Source: Amphirosellinia nigrospora
Lineage: Eukaryota; Ascomycota; Sordariomycetes; Xylariales; Xylariaceae
DNA: 64,000 bases
Direction: 5' to 3'
NCBI GenBank assembly: GCA_004123355.1
Contig: SCHM01000001.1
Location: 5,944,001-6,008,000, forward strand
The position numbers were made by a program, and so were the translations under genes. Shown piece after piece: positions 49,012-60,974 of the stretch (position 1 is its first letter; the number at the start of each line of letters is the position of its first letter). Below the pieces are notes generated by a model that was not told the DNA's origin, searched no databases, and was given only the letters and a program-made list of their open reading frames with translations.

Positions 49012-51296
49012 CTATACGCTGACGGCACGATGCAGCACGGGGCGGTTTCCAGCAGGACGCATCGCGGGAACCGAATACATGAATTCGTCAACGAGCCGCC
49101 TCATATAGAAATCACTTTCGATCGACACGTCGTATATATTCCTCGGTGGGAGGTTTTGCTGCTGTCGCCTGGCGTTCTCCTCATTGTTTAAGTTCTGATA
49201 GTGCGCCTCGTCTTTGGTGTTGACCGCCTGCTGCACATACACGTCGAGCTCCAGTAGCCTCGGTCTCTGTTCGGGGTTGACTGCTAGACAAGCAACGACG
49301 AGGGATTTCATCTCTCTATCGATCCAGGGGCAATTGTTATAATTCGCAGTATAGACTCCGACGGTCTCTACTATGGTACTCATGAATGGCACATATGCCC
49401 CCACCGTCTCAGGTTTCTCGGGATATAGTGCTGATAATGCGTCCCATTGGTCTGGTGCCATCAGTATCGCCATGGTCTTGCCGATAGAAAAAATGTTACT
49501 ATTGTTAATAGAATTAGTAAAAGTTTACACACTTCATTAATACGATGAACAAGATGATCGCTTACTCTGTAACTCCTTCGGGAGGCGGACTGAGAATATT
49601 GTTAGTAAAAGTTGCTATTAAACGAGTTGTATAATTTAACATAGCGGTAACGGAGAATATAAGCTAGCATATATGAATATGGTAACTAAGACGTTTAAAA
49701 CTTAAATAGGATCAAATGGTTCATAGTATTAAAGCATTATTGTGATGAGACACAAAGGGGGAGGGGGGGGGGGGGGGGGGGGGTTGGCTCACCCTTCATC
49801 TCCTATCTTTTTCTTCAAGTCATCGTCTTTGGTTTCGGCTCCAGCAAAATCTATTACTTTTAAAACACTACAACACTCAGAGTTAGTTGTTTCTGCCTAG
49901 AGTGTAAATCGTGATAGTTTGAGAAACAAGACATCGTCGCGTCTCAAAGAGGAAATATTGTGCCCTAAAACTGGCCAAACAGGAGGGAAACGGGCCCCGA
50001 CAACTACGTACGGCACTAAGGAATGGCAATCTGGGTGGTACTCGTTGCCAAACATTACTATTATTCATTAGCACCCGAAGAATACTTGTTGTCACGATGC
50101 ACGTACGGTTTCCTTCGTGTATGTCGCCATGTTGTATACTTGTCATTGGCTTGTCTAATAGACACCTCTCCGGTGCATCACTTCGCGGCTGATTTGGCCA
50201 GGTTATTCCAACCAGTGCCTTAACGACTGAAATTCCAAGTTTAGTGTTCAAATTAATAAATATCTCTTTGGGTTGGTACGTACGGCAAAGGAATATTCTC
50301 CAAAGCATCCTATTGGGGAACCGTGCGGGGACGATGCCCCTTGCTCTATGCGCTGCGAGCAACTTATCGATTAAGTCTACGACCGTTCCATTTTCCAGGT
50401 ATTCTTCAAAAAACCGGTTGGTTCCGGTTAGGAGATGGGGGTAAGGTCATTCGAGGTCCTGGCAAGAGGATCATTGGGATTTGAATCAGTTTGACTATGT
50501 GCTGACAATTTTGCAAGCTCTGTTAAAGTGTTAGTGAGCGGGTGACGTTTTATATGACTTAAGGAAATTTCAAGTACCTGTAGATACTGCTTCTCTTTCT
50601 CGCAATTGTTGTCGGCGTCTCCGAAGTCACTACCCGCGAATTCAATTTCAAAGTAATCGCCAACTAGAGTATTTCAGTTTGAATATCTTATCGACTGAGT
50701 ATACAACTAATGAAAAAGGAAAGCCAGTATGGATTTTAAATGAACTATACCGATACCAGACACACGTACTAGCTAACAAGTCTATTTTCAGCACAATCCG
50801 TTTGCCATGGCTATCGTCGTTCCACCCCCCCCCTCCAGCGCCCCCTGGCCGCGGCTGGCGCCGTTCTGGGTCTCTCGGCAGCGTCCAGCGCCGATTGAGG
50901 CAGAAGAGCTAGCACGTCTACTTCGGGGATATCGGTGTCCATCTGATCGGGCGGTGCTAGTATTGTCGGAGATCTAGAGGTGTGGCGATTTGGCGCTGAA
51001 ACAGCCGCATATTGCGGCCTGCTTTGGATAAGATACTGCGAGAAATCAACTTAATGGATGTTAAAATACATAAGTTTGGCTCATTTCTCTATGGCAAAAC
51101 GACCCCGGGGGCTATGACCACTCACTACTGCCCCATCTTTGCCACTTTTGAGGAACTTTTCGAACACAAACCGGTGATCGTGATCGTGGGAAAAATAAGT
51201 CGATAGTACGCCGCCATATTCAATGAGTTGTTCTTTGGTTAATTCCTGGCCACCTTCGTCCGACCCCCAATCTTCTGGTGATCCTGCTCTAGACAT
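49012..51296 (-). CDS. Divergent fungal protein kinase-like protein
   Basis: Exons I can join with matching phases: about 51296-51115, about 50960-50745, 50663-50578, 50519-50284, 50226-50107, 50057-50012, 49867-49793, 49589-49566, 49498-49012. N-lobe: FVFEKFLKSGKDGAV as glycine loop and RIVLKIDLL as the Lys strand, with a Pro/Arg-rich insert between. Hinge FEEYLENGTVVDLI and LWRIFLCLVKALVGITWP. The catalytic loop is HGDIHEGNLMFG instead of HRDLKPEN, and the metal motif is IDFAG instead of DFG. PPPEGVTDNIFSIGK and a normal C-lobe end (LVVACLAVNPEQRPRLLELD) follow. The Asp and Asn of the loop remain, so activity is possible. Two homopolymer breaks: T6 near 50409 and G9 near 50825-50833. The exon 1/2 junction is not certain. 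It is one of the expanded fungal kinases of unknown role. Confidence 0.72.
49757..49783. repeat. G5-A-G21 homopolymer tract
   Basis: Plus-strand G run inside a kinase intron, 9 bp beyond its 5' splice site on the minus strand (so C21 in the transcript). The true length is likely uncertain in the assembly. Confidence 0.95.
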
Positions 51297-53037
51297 AGTT
51301 GAAAGCAATAACTGGCTGAGTGCGTACACGCGGGAAGTTTACGTCTACAAATCTAGGTTGATCTAATATCAAGAATATCGGTTGTGTCGAGTAAACTGTG
51401 GCTTTATAGCGGCCTGAAAACGGTCTCACTACGCTGCTTACAGATGCAAAGCACAAAGACAAAATTGACCATATATCCAGTACTTTCTTTGACGATGAGA
51501 TATATAACACTAAGTGTCTCAAATTGAAGTATGCCGGTAGATTCTGAAAGCGTCTCTTTGTCCTAACATTATATATCTAATAATATGAGAGATGGGCATA
51601 TTAGTTAGCCGACGCTATCTACAAATTCATGTCGGGAGCTACAGGAAACCGAGGCGCCCCAGCTAACGTAATAAAGCCCACCTAGTAAATCGAGTTCGGT
51701 GTAAAGTGTATCAACAGATAGAATATAGTTAAATCGAACACTTGCCCGTTTGCAGCCCTTATATGGATGCTGTGACCAATGACTACATATGTGTTAGGCT
51801 GAGATAAGTTCTAGTAAAGTAAACATGCCGTGCAAATTATATAGGTTCAGACCTCTTGAGTAAGAAGCTAAACTTAAGATAGCACAGCCATACTACACCT
51901 ATGTTGTCACGAAACACTAGAAGATAACTCCCAAGAACCAGGGGCAGTGGGCACGAGCTAGAGGCACATTTCACGATAGATCCTTGCTATATAATAATGG
52001 ATTCCGCCCCTATGCCGTAAAATAAGTTGATACTGGAACTACTAGCTGCGAGAGCAATCGCCCCTTCCATGTTATATACAATGTATAAGTATGGGTTGAA
52101 GCGGGAACTTCAATATTCCGAAGAGACATACCCAATAAACAAGCCACAGCGTAGCCGCGTTTTAGATGTCGTCTCTAGTTGAAAAATGAGCAGCGGACTG
52201 ACTCTTAGTAGGCAAAACAATTATAAGCTTAGGTTCCTTAGGCGCAGATGTATATTTCACAAGCAATATCATAGAGCAGGCCATTATCGCGGAAAGGGGA
52301 GCGAAGCTTTCTTCTCCAATATCCTTTAGTCGTGACGATAGACTCTGTGGTGCCGAAGATACTTACCTGAGCGAGCTTGGCCGATGTCTAATCCTAACGT
52401 GTGAGCTATCTGTATTTCTCCGCCTACTCTTTGGTCTCGTGTGCCAAGAATACTGAAGCCATGGCAAATAAAGAAACCCGCAGAAAATTCCACCAATTGC
52501 CATTTGATATTTGCGACCGGACAATCTTGACAGAGCGCAAGCTGGTGGCGGAATCTCGCAATCATCGTACGCGGCGAACCCACCGAACTCTCCATGAAGG
52601 AGGTGTTTACCAAAACTCGTGCTAATCATCTCAAAAGACAATAATATCTCGGCCCAGACACAGTGGTCGAAAACCACTTATACCCCACGGAAAAACCTGA
52701 CCCCAAGAGTTCTTGTGGAGCCGACGAATTTTCCACCCATTAAAGTACAAGCGATTTAGCAGTATGTATAATGTACTATATCATCTATCGGTATAGTATA
52801 TCGCTGCTACGAGATTGTGTTAGCCAGGATGTGCCAACGACAATCGTTTCTTTGAGTAGTGTTGCTATAACCTTCTCCGAATCTGTTATATCTCTCCTCC
52901 AAGACCATGTAATTGCGCAGCACGCCGAGTATCTTGGCGACTATGTAGAGTGAGATATATGAGAGCTGCACGAGAGCAGCCAGATACGAGGGAATGGTTG
53001 TTGTCACTCCCCTCTAAACCTAGCATCTATCACAATC
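51297..53037. other. Gene-poor AT-rich region
   Basis: No family recognised. Overlapping open frames at 52326-52677 (minus) have some Cys and Gly but no conserved motif and no splice-supported structure. The last stretch is probably the GH105 promoter. Confidence 0.4.
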
Positions 53038-54302
53038 ATGAAGTTTCATCTGCTCCCACTCGCTATAGGAGTGGCGACGGCCACCCCTTGGCCATCATGG
53101 CTGATTCGTTCATCAAGCGTGGAGTGCCTTCGTCAATCAGTTATAGTCAAATGACGCTGTACGGCGGTTTCGAACTGGCGTACAATTTCACCGGAAATGA
53201 GACGTACGCCTCGTGGTACCGCGGTCAGATCGACGCTCTTGTGCAAAGTGACGGCACGATCAAGGGTTGGGATAATGAGAAGTACTCGCTCGACAACTAC
53301 CGCATGGGAAACACCTCCTATATTGGTACGAGAAAACAGGCGAGGCCAAGTACAAGAGCGCTGCATCTATCGTACGCCAGCAAATCAACCGGCATCCAAG
53401 AACGCCGACCGGGGGTTGTGGCATAGGTCGCCCGAATATGCGAACCAGATGTGGCTTGACGGGATTTTCATGGCCGACTCTTTCTACGCCAGGTGGACGA
53501 GTCGGTTCGACAACGACAATACGACGGCGTGGGACGACATCGCCTTGCAATACGACAACATCGAAGCTCACACGCGGAATCCCGAGACCGGGCTGCTGGT
53601 ACACGGCTATGACGAGAGTAAGGTGGCGTATGGGCTGACCCGTGACGGGCGCGGCCCCTTTGGTATGGGACAGGGCCGTCGGCTGGTACTTCATGTCACT
53701 CCTAGAAGTGATCCCCTGTGGCCTCAGACACACCCGGCGCGAAAGAGGCTTGTTAACTACTTCACAACTCTCGCTGTCGCGCTCAAGAAAACGCAAGACA
53801 GCTCGGGTGGTTGGTGGTTGATCATGGATGAGCAATATGTGGGCGATGAAGACAACTACGTTGAGAGCAGTGGCTCAGCCATGTTCACGGTGAGCAATTT
53901 TCGGAATCATTATCTTCCAGCTCTAATGACTTTCGGGGCATGAAATTTCTTTTTTCGGGACAACAGATTGCCCCGGCTATTTCTATAACCCTCACAAGCC
54001 ACGCTCGGAATAGCGATAACTAACTTCGAATGTTGTAGTATGGCTTCTTGAAGGGTATCAAACTAGGGCTTTTGGATGAAGGAGAATATCTCGCGCCGGC
54101 ACAGAAGGGTTACGATTTGCTTGTTGACAAGTTCGTGGTGAAAAAGGACGACGGGACGGTAGACTGGGAAGGCACAGTCGAGGTGGGCTCGCTTAGTAGC
54201 GATGCTTCATACGAATACTATGTCTCGGTCCCCTTAGCAACCAACGATTATAAAGGCGCTGGACCCTTCATGTATGCTTCATACGAGATAGAGACATTGT
54301 GA
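53038..54302 (+). CDS. Secreted GH105 unsaturated rhamnogalacturonyl hydrolase
   Basis: Removes unsaturated uronic acid ends left by pectin lyases; YteR-like alpha/alpha barrel. Exon 1 is 53038-53889 and exon 2 is 54039-54302. Signal peptide MKFHLLPLAIGVATA, then MADSFIKRGVP. Family motifs: GWDNEKYSLDNYRMGN, YWYEKTGEAKYKSAASI, SPEYANQMWLDGIFMADSFY (the Asp in QMWLDG is catalytic in the family), LLVHGYDESKVA, WDRAVGWYFMSLLEVIP, GGWWLIMDE and DWEGTVEVGSLSSDASYEYY, ending GAGPFMYASYE. At least five one-base breaks, all in C or G runs (about 53090, 53308, 53412, 53625, 53643, 53722). That is more than any other gene here, so real decay cannot be excluded, but every motif is intact. Confidence 0.82.
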
Positions 54303-55755
54303 TGTCTTGCATATCTAGTTTCTAACGACGATACTCTGAACGTCAAATCATGGCATTCAACAGTTCTTATCAATGTATGAGGTTGAGTTCTCCCAACTGC
54401 TACTTAACTGCAGAAGTACTATGGTTGCTCTTGAACCCCTGCTACAAAAGTGATTAAACCTATAAAACAACATTCGATGGATTGCGCAGCTATCCGTATG
54501 CCATACTGTTCTCATATCGCCCCGGTGGCCCCGTATAGACGCTCTATTTGCATCGATGCGCTGTCATAGATGAGGGGGAGATTGCCACTTCACGATTGTT
54601 GCCCTTTCCATCCCCCACGTCTACGATTTCTACTGGAAGATACTGCAATTCTAGCGCGGGGAGCCAAGGCGATTCAACCTATTTGCGGAAATGTGTTTTC
54701 CTTGGCACTCCTAAATGGGATAAGGCTTCTTTCCGAATTTGGATACACAGTGTCGAGCTTCATCTTGCGTGAATATGATCTTGCCATTGGTCGACAAACA
54801 GCCCAGGATCAAAACAGAGAAGTCCCAAGAGCAGGTGCTACAGATATAGCTGAAGCCTGGAGATGGGCTATTCAAGAAGCCAGCGATCGATACATACCAC
54901 AGTCATATATGTTAAGATAGTGCATTTTAAGAAAAGCGCATTTACCGCATGATTAAAAGGTTTATGTGTGGGTTACTGTCGACTCTGTAGTGGACCCTGC
55001 CTTGGAGTGTGTCTATTTTAAGTTGTTGAGAAATGACGGCGCTTATTGCTCAGGATGTTACTCGATGCCGGCCGTGAAGTGTTGCCGCAACCGCTACTAA
55101 ACACGCCAAGAGCAGCAGCTTCAAACACTGCCCCCTTGCTCCTTTCTACATCCAAGTGATCTTACTTAGACAGGAACCTGCATAGTAGAGGAACAGTACA
55201 GAGCTGTTCTGTGTTTCTTCGTGTTGTTCATCGAGATGTCGGGCCCGTTGCAGCTTCTTTTTCATGGCGCGGGCGAGAAGAACGTCAGCGTTATTGTTGT
55301 ATTGGTTAGAAATGTACCCGCACCGCCTTTTTTCTATTTCATGTTTCTTAGTCAAGTTCTCTCTTCCGCGAGTTTCCATAAATATCAAGAAATGAGGTTC
55401 TGGCTGCTACAATTCAGACTCTTGGTGTTTTCAGAATGAATTTTTGTTTTACATGGAAGAAATCCCTGTTTACTTGGCAGGATTATACTGCAACCTTGAA
55501 CACCTCGGGCTCTTCACCCGATCTTTAGTCCGTGTAGTATAAACCCTGGCTCCGGGGTTGCCTTATACGGTTCCGTGGACCGGGGAGCATGGCCCCTTAC
55601 ATGATGATAATGGCCACAAGTATCTTTAAATAATTGTCTATATTTTATACTCCTACAGTATTCCACGTCAAAACTCGCGAGTAATAAATACGTCGACCGT
55701 TCTTCGTCAGTCCTATTGCGGCAGGGGCCACTGAACAGCCAGCTTTAAGTCTATC
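54303..55755. other. Intergenic region with one protein-like open frame
   Basis: A plus frame at 54570-54920 has AILARGAKAIQPICGNVFSL, LLNGIRLLSEFGYTVSSF and REVPRAGATDIAEAWRWAI. It reads like the C-terminus of a real protein but has no visible N-terminal part and I do not recognise it. It may be a gene remnant. The rest is featureless. Confidence 0.35.
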
Positions 55756-57908
55756 ATGTCTCTAAGCCAGTCGGTGTATATTGGCTTCTGGACCAATTGG
55801 TCCAAAGGACAAGTTTTGGGCTCAACCCTCACATTGTCTAGCTCAGATGCTAACTTGCTCATCGCTTTCTTGGCTTTCTGGGTCACAGTGGTCACCTCCC
55901 ATATCTGGAAAGTGGCCTGCTTTATACTTCACGCTTTTTTTCGTCCGCTTCGGAACCCCAAGATGGGTTCTACCATCAGCGACAGCTACTTCTTCGAAAT
56001 TCGAGCGGACCAGCTGGCGGAGTTTGGACGCTTTTGCAAATTTTATGGGCCTGGAGGAAACTTACCTGGAAACCCTACTCGAAAGGCCTCCCCTTACTGA
56101 CTATAGCAATCTTCCTTGCTCTCGGCTTTGCTGCAGTCTCGGGTTTTTCTTCGAGAGTCGTAACTGGAAGCGAGGTTTTAATATCGAACTCGGGGTGCGG
56201 TTTGATTCTACAGCCTCAGACCGAGCAAGATCGAGCGGCAACTTGGCTAGTATACGTTCCTTATCTTATGAATAATACCATTTCGTCGGCAATATACGCC
56301 CAGACATGCTATTCAAACGACTCGTCAAACCCTGCGGATTGTAGTATGTATGTACAACGCGCCATAGCACCTCATGATGTCGATTTCAACGCCAGCTGCC
56401 CTTTTGCGCCTCACATATGCCAGTCTCAAGATTCCAACCTTGTCGTCGACTCCGGGCTCTTAAACAGTGACGAGCATTTTGGTGTCAATACATCTCCGGA
56501 TCAACGAGTCCAACTACGTCAGGTCACCTCTTGCGCGCCACTAGTGACCGAAGGATACAATTCGTCTGCTTGGGAACCCGACGGGCGTCAGATCACACGA
56601 TACCACTACGGAACCTCCTTATCCTCGGACCCATCGGCTTCCGAAGACGGGGATGATTACACGTTTCAGTTTGCAAATGTTCGATCGAGGGATCTACTGA
56701 AACTAGCCAATACATACGGAACCCAAGACTATAACTTAGCGTGAGTACCTAGCGATTCGAAGATGGTTACAGAGCTATGCTGACCTCAATACGTGCAGTC
56801 CGTTTTCAGCCCATTTCCTGAATGGGTCCATCTACGGTCCGTTTAGCTTCATTCCTATTACTGAACTGCAACGAAACAACAGCGATATTGTCCTCGTTGG
56901 CCTTTCATCAGGCAATCTTAAGTTCCTAGAGAAAACAAACGATCCGTGGTATCGAGCAACGAAAGACTTGAGCGGCGCATTTCAGTCTGAAGAGGCAGGG
57001 CGAGCCCTAGGATGCAGTGTGCAGCAGCAATTCTGTCACAGCAGCCTTCCGAAGGGCCAAAACTGCACCTCTCTAGGCGCAGTCTATGATACATTTGTGG
57101 AGATGAGCGACATGTTGAGTGAGAATGAGGCAGAGCTACAACGGTTCCAATGGATATACGCAGCAGCCATTTCGGCCGGCTTTGACCTAAAGACGATGAT
57201 CCAGACCTTGGGGACCCAAGCTCTGACGGCAAGAACAACGCTTTCTGGCAATGTGCAGGGGCCGTTGTCAGATAATCAGTGGCAGTTGGACGTGTTATAT
57301 TGGTATTCCATACAGATGGCGCTGATCCAGAAAGCCTTTACCAACACAGCATTCGGGCCATCCGACCCGAGGCTAGTAAAGCTTGGTTACTACCAACCTC
57401 CAAACAGCACGGTAGAACACGAAATGTGCCGTAGCCAGGTATGTTCTCCCTCGCACTCCTCGAAATTGCTTCCTTGTAACTACGTCGTTTAGTACATATA
57501 GCAACTAACAAATAGCCACAGAAGATAATCAGCACAGCTTTTGTATCATTCAGCGTCTTAGGATTAGCAATTATAGCTTTCTTGGGCATTCTCATTGTGG
57601 CGATCTCAATGGCACTACTGCCTCTTGTCAACTTCGCTCTCGACTTACTACAAAAGGACGCTTCCCACCTTCGCGAATGGTGTGCTGGTAGCCCATATCA
57701 ACTCCACCGTCTCGCCAATGAAGAGATCGGTGCGGGAGTTTGGTCGCGGGCTGATGAAGATATTCCTGTCACTAATAAAGACGAGGCTCTAGCATTATTA
57801 GAATTTTCCGATCCAGTCCACACGCGACTTAGGCCGCCACCTCAGAAGTATTGCAGCTACTCGGAACACGGCAGAGAATATAGAGCTGCGCAGACAGGGG
57901 TCGAGTGA
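55756..57908 (+). CDS. Large fungal membrane glycoprotein, unknown function
   Basis: Exons: 55756-56740, 56799-57438, 57532-57908. N-terminal VYIGFWTNWSKGQVLGSTLT and a first membrane helix (NLLIAFLAFWVTVVTSHIW) are followed by a cytoplasmic loop with QLLLRNSSGPAGGVWTLLQI, LWAWRKLTWKPYSKG and a second helix (PLLTIAIFLALGFAAVSGF). A long extracellular part follows with many Cys and NxS/T sites. A third helix (VLGLAIIAFLGILIVAISMA) and a short tail that includes WCAGSPYQLHRLANEEIGAG end the protein. This layout is common in filamentous fungi; I know no function. One T appears missing in the T7 run near 55937-55943. The other joins are in phase. Confidence 0.72.
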
Positions 57909-58429
57909 AAGGGCACACTTTAAACAATACACAACCCTCCTAGCGAGGATAATGATGAGGCAGATGAGACGCCTCATATAATATGCGCGAGCCCTCGCGT
58001 CTTAACTACCTATCGCCCACTAGCAAATTTGCTGCAGAAGTTGCATCAGCGATGTCAATTAGCCACAAAGCGCCAATCGCCATTTTATAGCTTCTTGCGA
58101 AGCCACGAAGAGAGACATAAGGGGCAATGTTGCGGATTGCCTTATGTCATAGGGCCAGTTATTAGCTCATTAATCAGTCAACAGTCTTCATCCATGCACC
58201 AGAATAACGCCTAAGGATAGCCTTAGAAGTCATAAGTCTTGGGTTGGTGTTTGCCTACAAGTACACGTAGCTTGACCGCTCATCATTGAAGCCTCTCTCC
58301 AAGACTGGGTAGAAAAGGAGGGAAGGATATACCACTTCTATTATATAATTACCCAGTTCCTGTCTTTTCAGAACTCGTCCCGCATTGTGCATACTAACCG
58401 CTAGGTTAGTCTGAGACTTCCAATCTCGC
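57909..58429. other. Spacer between convergent genes
   Basis: Nothing recognised. Confidence 0.5.
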
Positions 58430-59376
58430 CTATTCCTCCTTGTCTGCTTTCAATTGCGTTTGGACCTTTCTTGTAAGATCCATAAAGCGAGCTGCACTCA
58501 TGGCAGTAAGAATGTGCCACCAACCATGTAACTCCAGGAGCCAGGCCCAAGGTAGCCCGAGGTATTCCCGAAGTTCCCTCAGCTCTGCGCAAAACTCGAG
58601 GTCTATATTCCATAGGATGTAGGCTACGCCCATCAAGATGAGAGCCGTGGCACCTTGAATCCTCCATTCAGCAACCTTGGCTTCCGGAAAGCCAGGCTTC
58701 CGCCAGTAGAACAAGTAGATGCCTCGGATTATGATGAGGGCGATCGCAAGGGAAAACTCAATCACGTGATAGATGATCTTTCCCGTCCAGACGTAAAAGA
58801 TTGCGAAAAGGGGGAAGACGATCGCTAGACCGACGTTGATGAGCTGATCGTAGGAGGACGAGCGTCGCACTGTTAGAAGACCCTGCAATATGGACCAGAC
58901 AATCCCAAGCATTGCGAGCTCATCTCCAAATTGAAGGTTTTGCCGAAGAGTCGCGTGGAACAAGAAAGACGCGATGCCGAGAACCAGCAGAGAAATCGAC
59001 ATAAAATCGAGTTTTGGCGCCAAGAGGCCGCGGCTGCCAGGGCCATACATGTACTGAAGAGCGAAGAAGACTAACAATGGCGACACGCAAGGGTTAGAAA
59101 TGAGACATATCATATCTACGAGCAGGGGTCGACTTCGGCGGCCGTACCATACAGTAAGTTTGTCAAAGTATTGATAAACTCGGCAAAATATCTGGTGACG
59201 GCATAATCTTCCTCGCAGAAGCTGTGTGTATATCAGTACCTCTATCTAGAAATCGATAAACCGGAGTAACTCAAGAAAGGTCGAGGTTTTAATTACTTTG
59301 CGGTGCTTGTTGGAGGACTCCAGGCTCCACTCAGCGCGTAGCGGTCGCCGGCGAAGTGACGGTTATGATGCCCCAT
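58430..59376 (-). CDS. Alkaline ceramidase (Ypc1/Ydc1 family)
   Basis: Seven-span ER enzyme that hydrolyses ceramide to a sphingoid base and fatty acid. Exons: 59376-59297, 59221-59148, 59070-58430, all phases consistent and no frame break. Family blocks: GAWSPPTSTANFCEEDYAVT at the N-terminus, AEFINTLTNLLY, SFLFHATLRQNLQFGDELAM (metal-binding His and Asp of the CREST site) and ELHGWWHILTAMSA (the two C-terminal His). About 264 residues. The intron-1 donor is GTAATT, weaker than the others. The start ATG at 59376 is supported by the conserved WSPPTSTANFCEEDY only a few residues on. Confidence 0.9.
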
Positions 59377-60088
59377 GTGGAGTGCGGGAACTAGTTTCTC
59401 TTTTGACTAAAAAGATAGGATCGTCTATTGTTCTAAAATCTTGTTTCGGTACCGTTGTGTTAGGTTTATATAGTAAAGAATTCTGAGATCAATAAAACTA
59501 GGGGTAAATCTAGGGATAGAAGGGAAGCTTAGTTTACATTGTATGGTGAGATTTGTTGTGGTAATAACCCGCACGGAGTGGGACACTGTGGCTTATGGTG
59601 TGGCTGGGCATCTCGTACCACGCACTGTAGAAAGGGTGTCATCATCAATGCAATTGAGTGTACCTCAAGTATCAAAAAACATTAGTTTTGACGCAATAAT
59701 CACTGCCGACTCTTGATTGTAGGAAAGGCACTTCGTGTTGATATTCGGGGTCGTGAGAGTAATTTTCTCTAATCTCATAACATAGACATTTTGACCACCA
59801 CGCCACGTAAACGCCAAACCAAATAAAACAAGAAAAAGGGGGCAACGAAGGCCCCATATGCACAACTGTGAGAAAGGTTCAAGCTAGATAGTTCGAATAA
59901 TAGAAAGACCTTATCCTCACAATAGAGGCAAGTAGATCCAAATTCCAAGCCAGTCCAAAGGTCATATTTCCCCTGAATCCTACGTAGCGATGTATGCAGT
60001 AATCAGCTGCAAAGTCTATAAGTCGAGGTTTACCCACGCAGTCAGGTGAATCTTCCGTGAATCCAGGAACTATAGCGCTCAACGTACA
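59377..60088. other. Intergenic region
   Basis: No gene recognised. Confidence 0.5.
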
Positions 60089-60400
60089 TTACTTTGCACG
60101 CAGACCACAGCCGAGCGTGACTGGTTCGTCGTAGGCATCGACCATATTGGCGCTCCCAACTAGACTGAACAACGTTGTTTCGCTAGCATTAAGCAACATC
60201 TTCCAAGGTCTTGCGATGATGGCGGCATCTAAATTCTAAATTGATCCAATTGTATCACCGGGCTTAGTCGCTGAGAAGACAAGTCCCATCACGTAGCCTG
60301 TGCCAAGACACATGCGCAATCCCGGGTTCCCAGAAGGCGTATGTATGACAAGGGCTTGTGTTCAAGTGCTTGGAATGCCGTGTTCTATTCAGCTAATAAT
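60089..60400 (-). pseudogene. Probable decayed gene end with nonsense codons
   Basis: One minus frame reads TQALVIHTPSGNPGLRMCLG, TGYVMGLVFSATKPGDTIGS, then an in-frame TAG, then NLDAAIIARPWKMLLNASET, LFSLVGSANMVDAYDEPVTL and GCGLRAK before TAA at 60089-60091. A TGA lies just upstream. Both stops could come from CAG and CGA by C-to-T change. It is protein-like over about 95 codons, but I cannot name the family. Confidence 0.35.
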
Positions 60401-60469
60401 CTTGTCCATAGGGTATCTGGTTTCTTATCTCTCTCTGCAATGTAACCTCGCCAGTGGCCCGTATTTGTA

Positions 60470-60650
60470 GACTGATCCGAGGGCCCTATCGGACCTCCGG
60501 TCCTAGGCTCCTCGAGAGGGGTCCGTACTACACGAGGCTATATTGACCAATATCCCTCTGAAATTTCAGCCCTTAGAGAGCCTATCGGCCATCTAGGACT
60601 CTAAGATGGCTATTAGCCCTATGGCTTATCGGTATGGCAGGCAAGTTCCA
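60470..60650. repeat. Cluster of small palindromes
   Basis: Contains GCCATCT-9-AGATGGC at about 60589-60611, and several CCTATCGG/CTTATCGG copies with partly complementary neighbours (GGACCTCC...GGGGTCC). It may fold as RNA or be a remnant of a foldback element. Confidence 0.4.
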
Positions 60651-60974
60651 TTTTCGGATATCATACCCTTTCCGATTCCTATAAGCTTCCACACCAAATG
60701 TTCAACATCTATATGTAGAATCGCTATAATAAGTCAGCAGTAGCCTTCCTACCGTGATATGTGTGGTAATGGGGAGAAAATAGACGCTAATGTTCAGGGA
60801 TTCGAATCGTGTACCGAAGTGGCGTTATGTCACGATACACTCCGCATAGGATGATGTACGACCAAAGCAGAGAGTCATCTTATACACTGGCTAGGAGTAT
60901 ATTCATCTGTAGAATTCAAACTCTTTGCCCAATAACGTATAAATAACACTCGCCTATACCAAATCTCGGAACAG

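Noticed and set aside
52326-52677. Overlapping minus open frames near 52.5 kb
   Set aside because: No conserved motif, no splice signals and no support as a gene.
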